This document shows, one piece after another, positions 1-11,499 of a DNA stretch of 64,000 nucleotides. Position numbers and translations under genes: made by a program. The number at the start of each line of letters is the position of its first letter. Within the stretch, counting starts at the first letter, position 1. Origin of the DNA: Cladorhizidae sp. MBARI D1340-BT2 (Eukaryota > Porifera > Demospongiae > Poecilosclerida > Cladorhizidae); the NCBI GenBank assembly GCA_028752905.1, contig JAQNBH010000013.1:27056739-27120738 (forward strand). The letters run 5' to 3'. Below the pieces are notes generated by a model. It did no database searches. It had not been told where the DNA came from and worked only from the letters and a program-made list of their open reading frames with translations.

Positions 1-860
1 GAGGCAGGTTGAAGTAGGTTGACAATAGCTCTATGGGGGGCACACACTTGACCAACACCACACTGGGTTGAGGTACATGTAGGTTGAAGTAGGTTGACAA
101 TAGCTCTATGGGAACACACACTGGACTAATACCACACTGGGTTGAGGCAGGTTGAAGTAGGTTGACAATAGCTCTATGGGAACACACACTGGACCAATAA
201 CACACTGGGTTGAGGCAGGTTGAAGTAGGTTGACAATAGCTCTATGGGAACACACACTGGACCAACACCACACTGGGTTGAGGCAGGTTGAAGTAGGTTG
301 ACAATAGCTCTATGGGGGCACACACTGGACCAACACCACACTGGGCTGAGGCAGGTTGAAGTAGGTTGACAATAGCTCTATGGGGGCACACACTGGACCA
401 ACACCACACTGGGTTGAGGTAGGTTGAAGTAGGTTGACAATAGCTCTATGGGAACACACACGGGACTAATACCACACTGGGTTGAGGCAGGTTGAAGTAG
501 GTTGACAATAGCTCTATGGGAACACACACTGGACCAATAACACACTGGGTTGAGGCAGGTTGAAGCAGGTTGACAATAGCTCTATGGGAACACACACTGG
601 ACCAACATCACACTGGGTTGAGGCAGGTTGAAGTAGGTTGACAATAGCTCTATGGGGACACACACTGGACCAATACCACACTGGGTTGAGGCAGGTTGAA
701 GTAGGTTGATAATAGCTCTATGGGGACACACACTGGACCAATACCACACTGGGTTGAGGCAGGTTGAAGTAGGTTGACAACAGCTCTATGGGGACACTCA
801 CTGGACCAACCTCACACTGCTGGGTTGAGGCAGGAGGCAGGTTGAAGTAGGTTGATAGTA
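1..860. repeat. 68-bp minisatellite, about 12 copies
   Basis: Tandem array with a 68-bp unit (for example GTTGAGGCAGGTTGAAGTAG, then GACAATAGCTCTATGGG, then ACACACTGGACCAACACC). Copies differ by a few substitutions and 1-3 bp indels. The array is cut by the window start. The same family forms a second array at 28360-29335. No coding function is visible. Confidence 0.95.
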
Positions 861-1149
861 AATTTCTTAGTAAAGCTGTCCACTTCTAAAATATGCAGCA
901 GCTTCTGATTAGCCCATCTAAGCAGCTCAAAGTTTGCACACATTCATGAGGTGCCTACTGTGTTAATGATCTTTATCTATATTTGGGTGTTTTTGCTGAA
1001 GCGACAAGAGCTTAGTCGTCACTGCAATGCATTGGTCAATTTAGATAGTATGAGTCGGCCTATTGTGTGTAAGTTATTTGTGGAAAAGGTGGAGAGGTAG
1101 AAGCTGGATACATAGAAAGATCTTAAAAACAGATCTTACAGGTTTTTTG
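861..1149. other. unique AT-rich sequence, no gene seen
   Basis: Non-repetitive sequence between the first minisatellite and a transposase remnant. No convincing exon, RNA gene or open frame was found on either strand. It probably lies upstream of, or in an intron of, the noggin gene. Confidence 0.5.
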
Positions 1150-1425
1150 TGGCTGTCAGCTTACGACCTTACGAAGGCACTGGAAGAGTTTTTATATTAT
1201 TGCTGGATATGTTGATAAAGAGAGTATAGCACCAATGGTTTCCAATGGTTCTTGTAATACACAACTATTTAATAGCTAGGTGGCGAGCTTCTTTGATAAC
1301 AGATAATTAATAACTGGTCAAGTTGTTATAATGGATAATGCCTCGTTCCATAAATCACAAAAAAACTAGATAGCTTTTAGTTTTTCAAAGCTAAAATCAG
1401 CTGAAGCCATCGCTAAGGATGCTAT
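1150..1425 (+). pseudogene. Tc1/mariner-IS630-type transposase remnant
   Basis: Broken frames on the plus strand give pieces typical of IS630/Tc1-type DDE transposases: an APMV-like piece, NGSCNTQLFNS, and VVIMDNASFHKS. The D-N-x-S-F-H-K motif is the second catalytic aspartate block of this superfamily. Stops and frameshifts lie between the pieces and no terminal repeats are obvious, so this is a dead fragment of only the central catalytic domain. Confidence 0.6.
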
Positions 1426-1554
1426 GAAGCTGCCAGAATGAGTCTTAGCTGAGGTATATATGTATGGTCCCATTTTCATGTGTCTGTGGTCTAAAATGAT
1501 AAATTCTTATTTCCTTCCTTTAGTGTGTAATCCAACAATACTGTTAATTGGATT

Positions 1555-1750
1555 ATTTTCATTAAAATAACCTTCTCAATAAAATTTTATTCTCTCGACG
1601 TTCTGACTAGATGCTCCAGGAAAATTATATTACTGATGAAGGCTATCTAGAGCATCAAGTTGAAACATCGAGAGAAGACAATTTCAAGTTGATTATTGAG
1701 AAGGTTATTATGATGTTACATGTACGTCAACTGAGAGTTCATTGAGAGTG
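1555..1750. repeat. dispersed palindromic repeat, inverted pair (CTGATGA...GAAAC family)
   Basis: Two copies of one dispersed family lie head to head: a minus-strand arm (about 1561-1616) and a plus-strand arm (1631-1750). The plus arm reads ACTGATGAAGGC, a hairpin, TTGAAACATCGAGAG, then AGTTGATTATTGAGAAGG, and ends near GTCAACTGAGAGTTC. Related copies lie near 9258, 33695, 45745, 59855 and 63010. Confidence 0.8.
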
Positions 1751-1845
1751 GATTATTTTCGTTCTTGATAAATTTTCGTAGTCATACATCCCCTAAAAAA
1801 TGGGGGGGGGGGGGGATTTAAATTATAAAATGGGTAAGGTATCTA

Positions 1846-2192
1846 GCACTTAGCCCTCACCTGGCCCTAGCCCTAGCTCTGATCTAGCACTCAGCCCTCG
1901 CCTGGCCCTAGCCCTAGCTCTGATCTAGCACTCAGCCCTCGCCTGGCCCTAGCCCTAGCTCTGATTTAGCACTCAGCCCTCGCCTAGCCTTAGCCCTAGC
2001 TCTGATCTAGCACTTAGCCCTCGCCTGGCCCTAAGCCATAGCTCTGATCTAGCACTTAGCCCTCGCCAGGCCCTAGCCCTAGCTCTGATCTAGCACTTAG
2101 CAGCCCTCTGATCTAGCACTTAGCCCTCACCTGGCCCTAGCCCTATAATTAGCTCTGATCTAGCACTTAGCCCTCACCTGGCCCTAGCCCTA
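1846..2192. repeat. 41-bp minisatellite, left arm of an inverted array pair
   Basis: About eight copies of a 41-bp unit containing CTGGCCCTAGCCCTAGCTC and TGATCTAGCACTTAGCCCTC. The reverse complement of the same unit forms the array at 2455-2755, so the two arrays are inverted relative to each other around a 260-bp centre. Confidence 0.9.
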
Positions 2193-2454
2193 CGATGCAA
2201 TGAAGAGGACAACCAAGAGCTCATTCACAAGATCTTTCTCCACTTTTAGCAGTGAAAGAAATGTGTCCCCATCCTCTGCGCCGTCTGTTGATAGCCAATT
2301 TTAGAACTACTACGAGTTCGTCCTCGTCACATCCCAGGTTCCCTTCGTTTCACCCCGAACAGAGAGCAAAGTATTTTAGCGTGTAAAGGCATAAGAAATC
2401 ATGGTATCTTCGCAGCACCAAACCAGTGCTATCCGAGTACTAAACTTCCTAAAG
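2193..2454. other. unique spacer between inverted minisatellite arrays
   Basis: Non-repeated sequence framed by the two inverted arrays. Short open stretches exist, but none is long or recognisable. It could be the core of a foldback-type element. Confidence 0.5.
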
Positions 2455-2755
2455 TAGAGCTAGGGCTAGGGCCAGGTGAGGGCTAAGTGCTAGATCAGAG
2501 CTAGGGCTAGGGCCAGGTCAGGGCTAAGTGCTAGATCAGAGCTAGGGCTAGGGCCAGGTGAGCTAGATCAGAGCTAGGGCTAGGGCCAGGTCAGGGCTAA
2601 GTGCTAGATCGGAGCTACGCTAGGGCCAGGCAAGGGCTAAGTGCTAGATCAGCGCTAGGGCTAGGGCCAGGCAAGGGCTAAGTGCTAGATCAGAGCTAGG
2701 GCTAGGGCCAGGTGAGGGCTAAGTGCCAGATCATAGCTAGGGCTAGGGCCAGGGA
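2455..2755. repeat. 41-bp minisatellite, right arm of an inverted array pair
   Basis: About seven copies of the reverse complement of the 1846-2192 unit (GCTAGGGCTAGGGCCAGG, then GGGCTAAGTGCTAGATCAG). Together the arms can form a long imperfect hairpin. Confidence 0.9.
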
Positions 2756-3454
2756 TAAATTTGGAACAGAAGGCTAGGAAGACCAATTTCTCTTCCCCCC
2801 TCCCCTCCCACCAGACTTTTTGTTGGGCGTGACACGTCCTTGTTTGGAGTGTTTACCAGCGATTTTCCTTCATTAAATGTGTGTGTGTGTGTGTGCGTGC
2901 AATTCAAATATAATAGGGTATGGCTAGCCTCAGGGATAGGCGTGGTCTAGCATATATAGTGCCCCTTTGTCCTTGTGGTCTGTGTTTTAAATTCAAAGGC
3001 CTTCAGTGTGCTTTTAATAGAGTCATGGCTTTGAAGGGTGCAGTAGCACTCCGGATTGGTTTGACCCTATTATCAGATCTGCTAACTTTTTAATGGCCAA
3101 ATATGGGACACGTGCGCACCCTCCTAGGGGGTCTGGGTAGGGGGAATTTGAAATCAAATGCTTAAGGTGGTTTCCTGCAAATCTATTAATTTCATGTTAA
3201 TAAAAGCACTAATTCAAGTTTGATGTAGAGTTTATTTTGTCTTCACGGCAGTGGGAGTTGCAACCATTGCTCAGATGACCAATACCCTTCTTGCATTCCA
3301 CGTACTGTGTCTGGCATTTTAAGAATTCGACCATTTCACAAGACGTGGATATTTCTTGTAGGTCGCAGTGAATTAAATTTGGTCTTCCTCCAGTCTTGGC
3401 ACCTGCAGTAGTTCATGCTTGATTTCTAGATGGAATTGTGAAACTTGAGATTTG
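2756..3454. other. unique sequence, no gene seen
   Basis: Holds a short (GT)n tract near 2880-2897 and otherwise non-repetitive sequence. No exon, RNA gene or transposon motif could be supported. Confidence 0.5.
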
Positions 3455-4553
3455 GTCGAGTCAGATACTTTAAGGGAAGACCAGACATTTAAGGGAGGAC
3501 CAGACATTTAAGGTAGGACCAGACGGAGGACCAGACATTCACGGGAGGGACCAGACATTTAAGGGAGGACCAGACATTTAAGGGACCATACATTTAAGGG
3601 AGGACCAGACATTTAAGGGAACAGACGTTTAAGGGACCAGACATTTAAGGGAGGACCAGACGTTTAAGGGACCAGACATTTAAGGGAGGACCAGACGTTT
3701 AAGGGAACAGACATTTAAGGGAGGACCAGACATTTAAGGGAGGACCGGACATTTAAGGGAGGACCAGATGTTTAACGGAGGACCAGACGTTTAATGGGAG
3801 GACCAGACATTTAAGGGAGGACCAGACGTTAAGGGTGGACCAGACATTTAAGGGAGGACCAGACGTTAAGGGTGGACCAGACATTTAAGGGACCAGACGT
3901 TTAAGGGAACAGACGTTTAAGGGAGGACCAGACATTTAAGGTAGGACCAGACGTTTAAGTGAGGACCAGATGTTTAAGGGACCAGACACTTAAGGGTGGA
4001 CCAGACATTTAAGGGTGGACCAGACATTTAAGGGAGGACCAGACGTTAAGGGTGGACCAGACATTTAAGGGTGGACCAGACATTTAAGGGAGGACCAGAC
4101 GTTAAGGGAGGACCAGACATTTAAGGGTGGACCAGACGTTAAGGGTGGACCAGACATTTAAGGGAGGACCAGACGTTAAGGGTGGACCAGACATTTAAGG
4201 GACCAGACGTTTAAGGGAACAGACGTTTAAGGGAGGACCAGACATTTAAGGTAGGACCAGACGTTTAAGTGAGGACCAGATGTTTAAGGGACCAGACACT
4301 TAAGGGAGGACCAGACATTTAAGGGACCAGACATTTAAGGGTGGACCAGACGTTTAAGGGACCAGACGTTTAAGGGACCAGACATTTAAGGGTGGACCAG
4401 ACGTTTAAGGGACCAGACGTTTAAGGGACCAGACATTTAAGGGTGGACCAGACGTTTAAGGGACCAGACATTTAAGGGTGGACCAGACGTTTAAGGGACC
4501 AGACATTTAAGGGAACAGACGTTTAAGTGAGGACCAGACGTTTAAGGGAGGAC
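3455..4553. repeat. about 19-bp minisatellite (GGACCAGACATTTAAGGGA)
   Basis: More than 50 copies of a 15-20-bp unit alternating between ACATTTAAGGG and ACGTTTAAGGG, with short forms lacking GGA. Blocks of several units recur (the stretch near 3840-3990 resembles that near 4150-4310), which indicates segmental duplication inside the array. Confidence 0.95.
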
Positions 4554-5841
4554 CAGCTTTGCAGTGATATTTGTTCAATCAACCATATAATTACTTATAA
4601 TAGCATTGAGGTCATTATAAAAACTTAGAAATTCTTTACACCCTAAGGGTGGGTCAGCACCACTTGCCATTTATGGTGGAGTAACCATAGATACAGTGAA
4701 AGTTTAAAAAATATCACCAATTTATTTATCCAACTAGACATTTTCAATACTAGCGTGTAAAGTGGACTGGACTCTATCTCATGAGAAAAAGGATGAATTG
4801 AAAAACTGATCATTCACAAGATAGAGAAATATAGAGCTTACAGATAATATAAAGGCTAAGGATTTTTTTATAGTTAGAAACATGTATATATATTCGTCAC
4901 TGCACTTCTATGGAAAACCATGTTATTCACACTTCTTCTTGTCTATTTTCAACCAGTATATATATATTATATATATAATGAAGGGGCAGTATCATACAGT
5001 AACATATAACTCAAGAATGGTTGACAATAATTAGCTGAAACTTGGAACACAGCTACTATACATGTAGTATAGCACTGAAGGTGTGGAACAATGAAATAAA
5101 AATCTTCATTTTTTTTGGCTTTTTTTAAGAAACCACCCTCCGGAATGGTCTGATCCCCTCCCTTGAGTGTCGCTTAAACTGATCTGGAGGCGGTTCTGAA
5201 ATTCCTCTGGTAATTTGCGTGACGACTGGTTGTTAAGCTTTCAACGTTTAGTGCACATAAAGTTAAGCGCCCATTTCGTTGCCTGCACAAGCAGTCTTTG
5301 TTCAGCCTTTTGATATTTCGCTGTGAAGTGCTGGTATCGATGATGTGCATGGTTATTAGTAGGCAGCGTCAAAACATTGAGGCAAGAATTTTACGAGCAC
5401 GTCTATTATTAGCTTTCAATTGTCAATAGTTATTTGTAATTTCCCATGAGCTGATTATTTGCTTGGAATTTCTAGCCCTTTTCCCGGTCTTCTAGTGGCG
5501 CAGGTAGCCCCTTGATGGCCTGTAAAGTTCCAAAACACTTTCAGACACACCCAGCGATTGCACTTCTGGCTTGTGAAGGATGCCATTAGTGAGCCCATCG
5601 CAAGAATTGTTCTCGCTCATCATTCTGTTTTCTTTCAATTATGTTCTTGTACGTTACCAGATCCATAAGTATATTCATGATTGCAAATCTTAAAATAATA
5701 CGCAAAATAAGAGACTCGTCAGAATCTTCTTGCTTGCATCTTATATAATTACCTAATCATAAGTGTATTCATGATTGCAATTTTATACGGAATAGTTAGA
5801 TTCATAAGTGGATTCACACAATGCTGTCTTGGTAGGTAAGT
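4554..5841. other. AT-rich unique sequence before the noggin exon
   Basis: Contains an AT dinucleotide tract near 4955-4978. I searched for the preceding noggin exon here (a donor-flanked stretch ending at a codon boundary) and found none I could support. Confidence 0.5.
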
Positions 5842-5985
5842 GCATTCATGCAATGCTATGTCCTCTGTCTTAAGTGTATTCATACAAAATATTGTATTAA
5901 GTGTATTCATACAATGCTGTCTTAAGTGTATTCACATACAATGCTACTGTCTTAAGTGTATTCACACAATGCTCTGCCTATTACG
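5842..5985. repeat. about 25-bp minisatellite beside a splice acceptor
   Basis: Five to six copies of a unit containing TAAGTGTATTCATACAATGC end about 15 bp before the polypyrimidine tract of the noggin exon at 6001. The array therefore occupies the branch-point region of that intron. Confidence 0.85.
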
Positions 5986-6000
5986 TGTTTTTTTTTACAG

Positions 6001-6128
6001 CTTGCTGAATGGGTGCAATTTAATGACACTTTCTATCCCTACTACTACTCTGGCAGTAAATGTGTCAATGTCAACGACGGTACATCTTGTTCCTTTCCCG
6101 AGGGACTCAGATGTGAACCTGACATCAG
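6001..6128 (+). CDS. NOG: noggin-like BMP antagonist, antepenultimate coding exon
   Basis: The exon follows TTTTTTTTACAG and ends at ATCAG/GTCAGT. It encodes 42 codons plus two bases, starting LAEWVQFNDTFYPYYYSG and including the cystine-knot start GTSCSFPEGLRCEPDI. Vertebrate noggin has the matching order: YAW, a W/Y-P-R/Y-Y block, G-S-C, then CSxPEGMxC. The two leftover bases AG join the first base C of the exon at 27424 to give Ser and keep the frame. Noggin is a secreted dimer that binds BMP ligands and blocks receptor access. The upstream exons with signal peptide and clip region were not found and probably lie before the window. The family call is strong because all three exons fit; this exon alone would be moderate. 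Confidence 0.85.
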
Positions 6129-6589
6129 GTCAGTACCTGTACAAGTGGCGGGGAGGGTGGGGGGGGGGGGGTGGGGGGTGGTAGTAGCAGATGTTGTTGC
6201 AATCCCCTGAAAATTCACGGTCAGTGAATTTTTTTTAAATTTTATGTGGAAGTTTTTATGACAATATTCTTATTTAAATGGCGAAGACTTTGTCAGTGAT
6301 AATTGAAAGTGATGCAGCCACATGGACTGTAAAGCTACAGATGCTGGGGTGGTTGCTTATCTATAGGATTTACGGTGCTGAACACAACAAGTCTGTTCTA
6401 AGTTCCAAGCATTGCCGTGGAGCTGACAAAACTATTAATTCCAACCTTCTAAGTGGGGGAATTGTACTTTCCGATTGTTTTGTGTGTTAATTATTGCCAC
6501 GTAGTAATAATAATAGACAAACAAAGAAACAAGCAGAGGGAAAAGCTGCTAATTAAAGACCAAATAAGGTAACGAGTTAATCCACTACC

Positions 6590-7195
6590 AGTTGACCTAT
6601 GGGTAAATGATGCAGTATTTCCTCTCTGCACGGCCACAGACAGTCTCTGCATGGAGGTAGGCCCTGCCTTGTCCTCACCAGTTGCTATCCTTACTTGCTT
6701 GCCCAAAGCTTTCAAAAAAGTCAGGGGGCTTTGGGCCTATTACCCCGTGTGGTCTCTGCAGCTACTGGATTGAATATGTGTGTAGGGCTGCGCTGAGAAT
6801 ATTTGCTTGCTTTTCTCTCCTCGGCTTGGGCAGCCACTGCACCATCTCACTAGCAGCCACTGCACCACCTCACTAGCAGCCACTGCACCACCTCACTAGC
6901 AGCACTGCACCACCTCACTAGCAGCACCACCTCACTAGCAGCAACTGCTATACAAGGTGGTGCAAATGTGTCAATACAGGTTGCGTCCTACACCAGCAGT
7001 TTGCTACTTGAACAAGGCACCACAGATAATCTCTTGTCATCCGAACGTGAGAGGCCGGCCGTTTCCAAATGAGCGGGCACTCTGGCTGATGAGAGGGCTA
7101 TGTGGAGAATGTCATTCAGGGCAGCATGGTGATGATTTTGTCCCTCACTCCAAAGGCAGCTGAGTCCGGAGTGGAGACCTGAATCAAGGAGCATA
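6590..7195 (-). pseudogene. R2-like LINE, 3' (endonuclease) end, degraded
   Basis: The minus strand reads, with breaks, the C-terminal part of a restriction-like-endonuclease LINE: HHAALNDI and LETAGLSRSDDKR near 7190-7010, then IGPKAPDFF-like and QRLSVAVQRGN near 6770-6590. The order matches the fuller copy at 21595-24319 (RHAAVNDI, LEPSGLLRSDGKRPDG, IGPKSLAF, QRLSVAVQRGN). The catalytic region is lost to a gap that now holds a minisatellite. Confidence 0.75.
6832..6958. repeat. about 23-bp minisatellite
   Basis: Five to six copies of a unit like CACCTCACTAGCAGCCACTG, with shortened copies at the right end. It lies in the gap of the LINE remnant. Confidence 0.85.
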
Positions 7196-7844
7196 AAAAT
7201 GCTTGCAGAAGGGGAGAACCCAAGAAGTCGGCTATCACAGAGCATGCGTGGAACTAACAGCACCCACTCTTGTGGGAAGAGATATCTTGTGATCGACAGA
7301 AGTAGCAAAAGAGAGAGTTGCTCATGAAGGAAACACTGCACGTTCACTCACACTGAGGGGTCAGATGTAGGGCTGGAGCTGCCCAGTTGCTCTGTCTCAA
7401 CTCTCAAGACTATGCACGTGAAATTACGCCCATCTTCTTCTGTCTGGTGTATTGCTGTTATTCGGACGATTCATGAATCACGTGCACATTTGTTGTGTTA
7501 AATGCGTTGCCAGCGAGTATGGATGAGTTGCGTTGTTTAAAAAAAAATTAATTGCTCCGATGAAGAGACTGAAGTATTTCGGTTGAAACGGTTTCAAAAC
7601 CCAAAAGCTGATTTAAAGATAAATCTTGAAGCCTGGTTTTTGTATGATAGTTGATGTGCACGTTTTTCTAACTACTTGTGGTCTGCATGGACGCAGTCTT
7701 GACTTCTTTCTACTTTGCCTGGTCCCTCCCAATATTGTAGTTGTTTGTTTTATTTAAATGGAGAGAGATGAGTCGTTTCACTAGTAACACTGACCAATTA
7801 CTTGTGCCATGTAGCCTGCCTTCAAGGCCACACACATGCATTCT

Positions 7845-8145
7845 ACCTTCCCTTCAAGCTCATTCCACCTTCCCTTCAAGCTCATTCCACCTTCCCTTCA
7901 AGCTCATTCCATCCTTCCCTTCAACCTCATTCCACCCTTCCCTTCAACCTCATTCCACCCTGCCCTTCAAGCTCATTCCACCCTTCCCTTCAAGCTCATT
8001 CCACCCTTCCCTTCAAGCTCATTCCACCTTCCCTTCAAGCTCATTCCACCCTTCCCTTCAAACTCATTCCACCATCCCTTCAAGCTCATTCCACCCTTCC
8101 CTTCAACCTCATTCCACCCTTCCCTTCAAGCTCATTCCACCCTTC
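7845..8145. repeat. about 19-20-bp minisatellite
   Basis: About 15 copies of CCCTTCAAGCTCATTCCAC, with variants AACCTCATT and an extra C. Long open frames across it are a by-product of the repeat. Confidence 0.95.
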
Positions 8146-9257
8146 CTCGGTATCTTTTCTATATCGATGCCATTTTTACTTTCACTGCTGGCTACTGCGT
8201 GGCGATGTCTGACATTAGAATTTTTCATATAGATTATTTTAAATACGAAGTATATATTTCAGATTTACGGTATGTAGTTGAGCAATGGAGAACTTACCAA
8301 ATCAGAGTTCTACCAATTCCAACTCAGAGCCCTATTGTTGTGTACTACACACATCACAGCATGCCATGTCTTCTTGCTAGTGTTGACTGCACCCACTTTG
8401 TTCACTCTACAAAAATCTGGACATACCATATCTTATTATTGTTGACTGTGCTCATGTCGGCTACAATCTTGTTCGAAGATTTTGTAAAAATCCACCAATC
8501 AAACAGCAGCTGCTTTGGTAAAGGATCAGCGATCAGCTACATGTACAGGCCCCTTTGGACTTGATAACACTTTTCCAAGAGCGACAACTCCACAAAGCAA
8601 ACAGCAGAATGGAGCATGAGTCATTCATTATAAGACGGCATGCGTGTTAACTTGATTGCATCATGGATGAGTTATTCAAGAGGTGATCCTTACCAACCAC
8701 TCTATTCCGCAAGAGAGAAACAGGGCAGTTGTGGACTTGCATTAGAATATTTGAAATATGGGGGGGAAATAAGGACCGATCTAGTGTACGCAAGTGTGGA
8801 AATGTGGATAGAATCCTTGAAGATGAATTTGAAGGCATTTTTTTCACTTTCTTCAATTGTTTTTTTTTATCTGGAAGTTTACTACCTTAGCGAAGGATTG
8901 AAGGCATGCTGGATGTCCTAATATCAGCCAAAACTACCAGTTAGGAAACTAAGGACACTGCTAATGATAGTTTAATGCTCAGACACACTGTATGAGGTTT
9001 GTTATTGTTTTTAGTGCTAGTTGCCAACCGCCATTTTCAATCAAATCAATATATATATAGGGAGTGTACCTACAGTGTAACTGCCTGATAATGTATTAGA
9101 AAAACAATATATGTGGGGGGGGGGGGGGGGGATAATGTGTGAATATTATCGATCTGGTGAGCACAGACCTATATACATGTATTCCAATATATACCGTACG
9201 TCTAGTAATGGTACATCATGTGGTGGATAGCTGGCTACCGATATATATTAAGCTCAT
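8146..9257. other. unique intronic sequence
   Basis: No exon or element recognised. Contains a poly-G run near 9115-9132 and short AT tracts. An open frame runs out of the neighbouring minisatellite to about 8564 but shows no family resemblance. Confidence 0.5.
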
Positions 9258-9325
9258 GTCAGTCTAGCTGAAACGTCGATAGAGTAAAAAAATTAAGTTG
9301 ATTAAGAAAGTTATTGTAATGATCA
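9258..9325 (+). repeat. dispersed palindromic repeat, partial copy
   Basis: Matches the 3' half of the CTGATGA...GAAAC family: CTAGCTGAAACGTCGATAGA, then AAGTTGATTAAGAAAG and TTATTGTAATG. The 5' core is missing or too diverged. Confidence 0.6.
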
Positions 9326-9597
9326 TTTTATATAGTGAATGGGGGTAAGGGGGCGTGGTTATTATATTAACATAATATTAAGGAGAGTCCAGTTTACATG
9401 CGAAAAACAAAATTGCAATTATCAAACATAAAAATGTTGTCCATAATAAGGCTGCAACTGATTGCAATATCTCTTCATATAAGGGCTGGAGTGGAAGAGA
9501 ATGCTTTTCCTTCTAATCAGGGAACGTGCACATAGACATGTGACAAGAACTCATTGATTGCAATGGCTGAAGAACAAGAGTGATGCTTCTTTACCTC

Positions 9598-9692
9598 TGA
9601 CCAGGGGTAGTGAGGGAGAGGCTGATGCTGTGTAGAGGCCATACGACCAGGGGTAGTGAGGGAGAGGCTGATGCTGTAGAGGCCATACAGCA
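9598..9692. repeat. two-copy tandem duplication, about 48 bp
   Basis: The segment ACCAGGGGTAGTGAGGGAG through GAGGCCATAC occurs twice in succession with near identity, which suggests a recent slip or duplication. Confidence 0.85.
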
Positions 9693-9840
9693 GGAGAGCC
9701 AACCAGAATAATGGCAGACTTGCATTATTACATCGCATATGTTCAGCCATGCCTACTAGTGTCAATAATTCTATGCCCCATAGGAAAATGTATTGTTGTT
9801 CATGATTCTCCTGAGCATCGCACATGCATTGTATGGGAAT

Positions 9841-10345
9841 TATAGGACTGGAGAGCTCACAGAATGATGTATTTTTCGTGTTCATGCAAGCTATGATTGA
9901 GGAATAATGGAGAGTGGAAGTCGAAGTGCCGAGCTTAGTTACCTGTGAACTTGCTCTGCTAGTTCTTCTCAGAACTCACTACCAAGTGGCAGTTGTTTGT
10001 CTCGGGTCACACTATTACCTCAGTAGATTGGCTAACTATCTATGAGCCTGCTTATCTTCTCACAAGATCCTGCTTCTTGCCAGCTCTTCTCTGCACTTCA
10101 AGCAGTGCTTGAGCTCCACTACATGACGCGCACATGCCTCTTCAATGATGCTGCAGGAACATCTTCCGTGAGACAAACCAGTGAAACTGCCAATTGACAT
10201 TGACTTCTGAGAAGAACTAGCAGAGCAAGCTCACGGGTAACTAAGCTCAGCAATAACAACACTTCGACTGCCACTTTTGAACCATAGCTTACATGAGCAC
10301 AAAAAATCTGAGGTCGTAGCAAATGTTGTGAGCCTTCCAGTCCTA
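9841..10345. repeat. inverted repeat, about 165-185-bp arms
   Basis: The left arm (9841-10005) and right arm (10160-10345) are imperfect reverse complements. Shared blocks are TAGGACTGGA, CATGCAAGCTATG-like, GTCGAAGTG, GAGCTTAGTTACC and GCTCTGCTAGTTCTTCTCAG. The spacer is about 155 bp. This may be an old foldback or MITE-like element; no target duplication was identified. Confidence 0.75.
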
Positions 10346-11499
10346 CAATCTGGTCCATATATATATTATATATATTTATATAGTATAATTCAAGTGAAAT
10401 GCTCAGGGATTCATTGAGAGCCACAAGCAAGAATGCATTTTCTTATTGGGTATAGAATTATTGATGCCACAAGTTTGCACGAACACACATGACATACTAA
10501 TACAATCCCCTCCTTCATTCTAGCCGTGATATTTCCTTGTTATTCAGAAATAGCTTGGCAGTCTTGAGACCAACTCAAAGGGGAACAGCTGAAAATAAGC
10601 CACCTGTAAATTAAATAAAAAGCGTTATAACACAACTCTTCATGAAATTGTCCGAGTTTAAGAGCAGTTCCTTTACCTAATGTCGAGAATTCTGGGCAAT
10701 CCATGCTGAGATCAGTCTTAAGATTGCAGCTGAGAAGTATTTTTAGTTGGCAGTGAGGTTATTTAGTTATTCTCTAGTGGATATTTCTCCATGTCTATAA
10801 TATATATATATACATATTGCATCTGGTTCTGCATACTACATTCTGAAAATGTAATGCTTTCTATCAATTGATTATGAGAGATGTGACTCAACACTGTGAT
10901 CAATTCCGATATTTTTTAGTGGCACTAGTGAAAAAGAAATCTGGTGTGTGGTCTATTTATATAAATTTTATGAATTATGTCTGAGTTTGTGAATGCATCT
11001 CAATCGGTCACCTCCTGCAACCAGATAAGCCTGTCTATGAGGAATACATGACAATACAAACTCCCATTCAACTAACCTCTGCATTTTTTCTGGGTCCATT
11101 TTCAGTCAATTTCTTCCCAAGTTCATTTCCCATCAATGTTTAACCTTAAGCTTGTGACTTATTAGTACTCTGACTTGTGCTGATGAGGGGAGCTGGCAAT
11201 GTTCTATGATTCATTGCAACTTCCTCTTTCATCGAGTTCTTTTGCACCCAATAAGATCATTACAGTAATCATTCCGTAACTTACTCTGACAATTTTCCTA
11301 CAGGGGTACTAGGAAGAAGAAATAGAAGTCCAATTTAGAATAGATAGGTGTAGGTATAGCTGATCTAGCCATATACTTCATTGCAATCTCTGTTAGGAAA
11401 GACGGTGCCAAGCAGGATATGGTGAGCTCAAGAGTAATTCTGAGGATAATCTTGCACCTTTTATAGAACTGGATATTCAGTAATCATTCATGACTGAAT

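Noticed and set aside
7553..7600. Another hammerhead-like core (CCGATGA, hairpin, TTGAAACGGTTTC)
   Set aside because: The invariant CTGATGA is CCGATGA and surrounding sequence does not match the dispersed family.
7741..8564. Long overlapping open frames
   Set aside because: Produced by the 19-20-bp minisatellite and chance extension; no domain.
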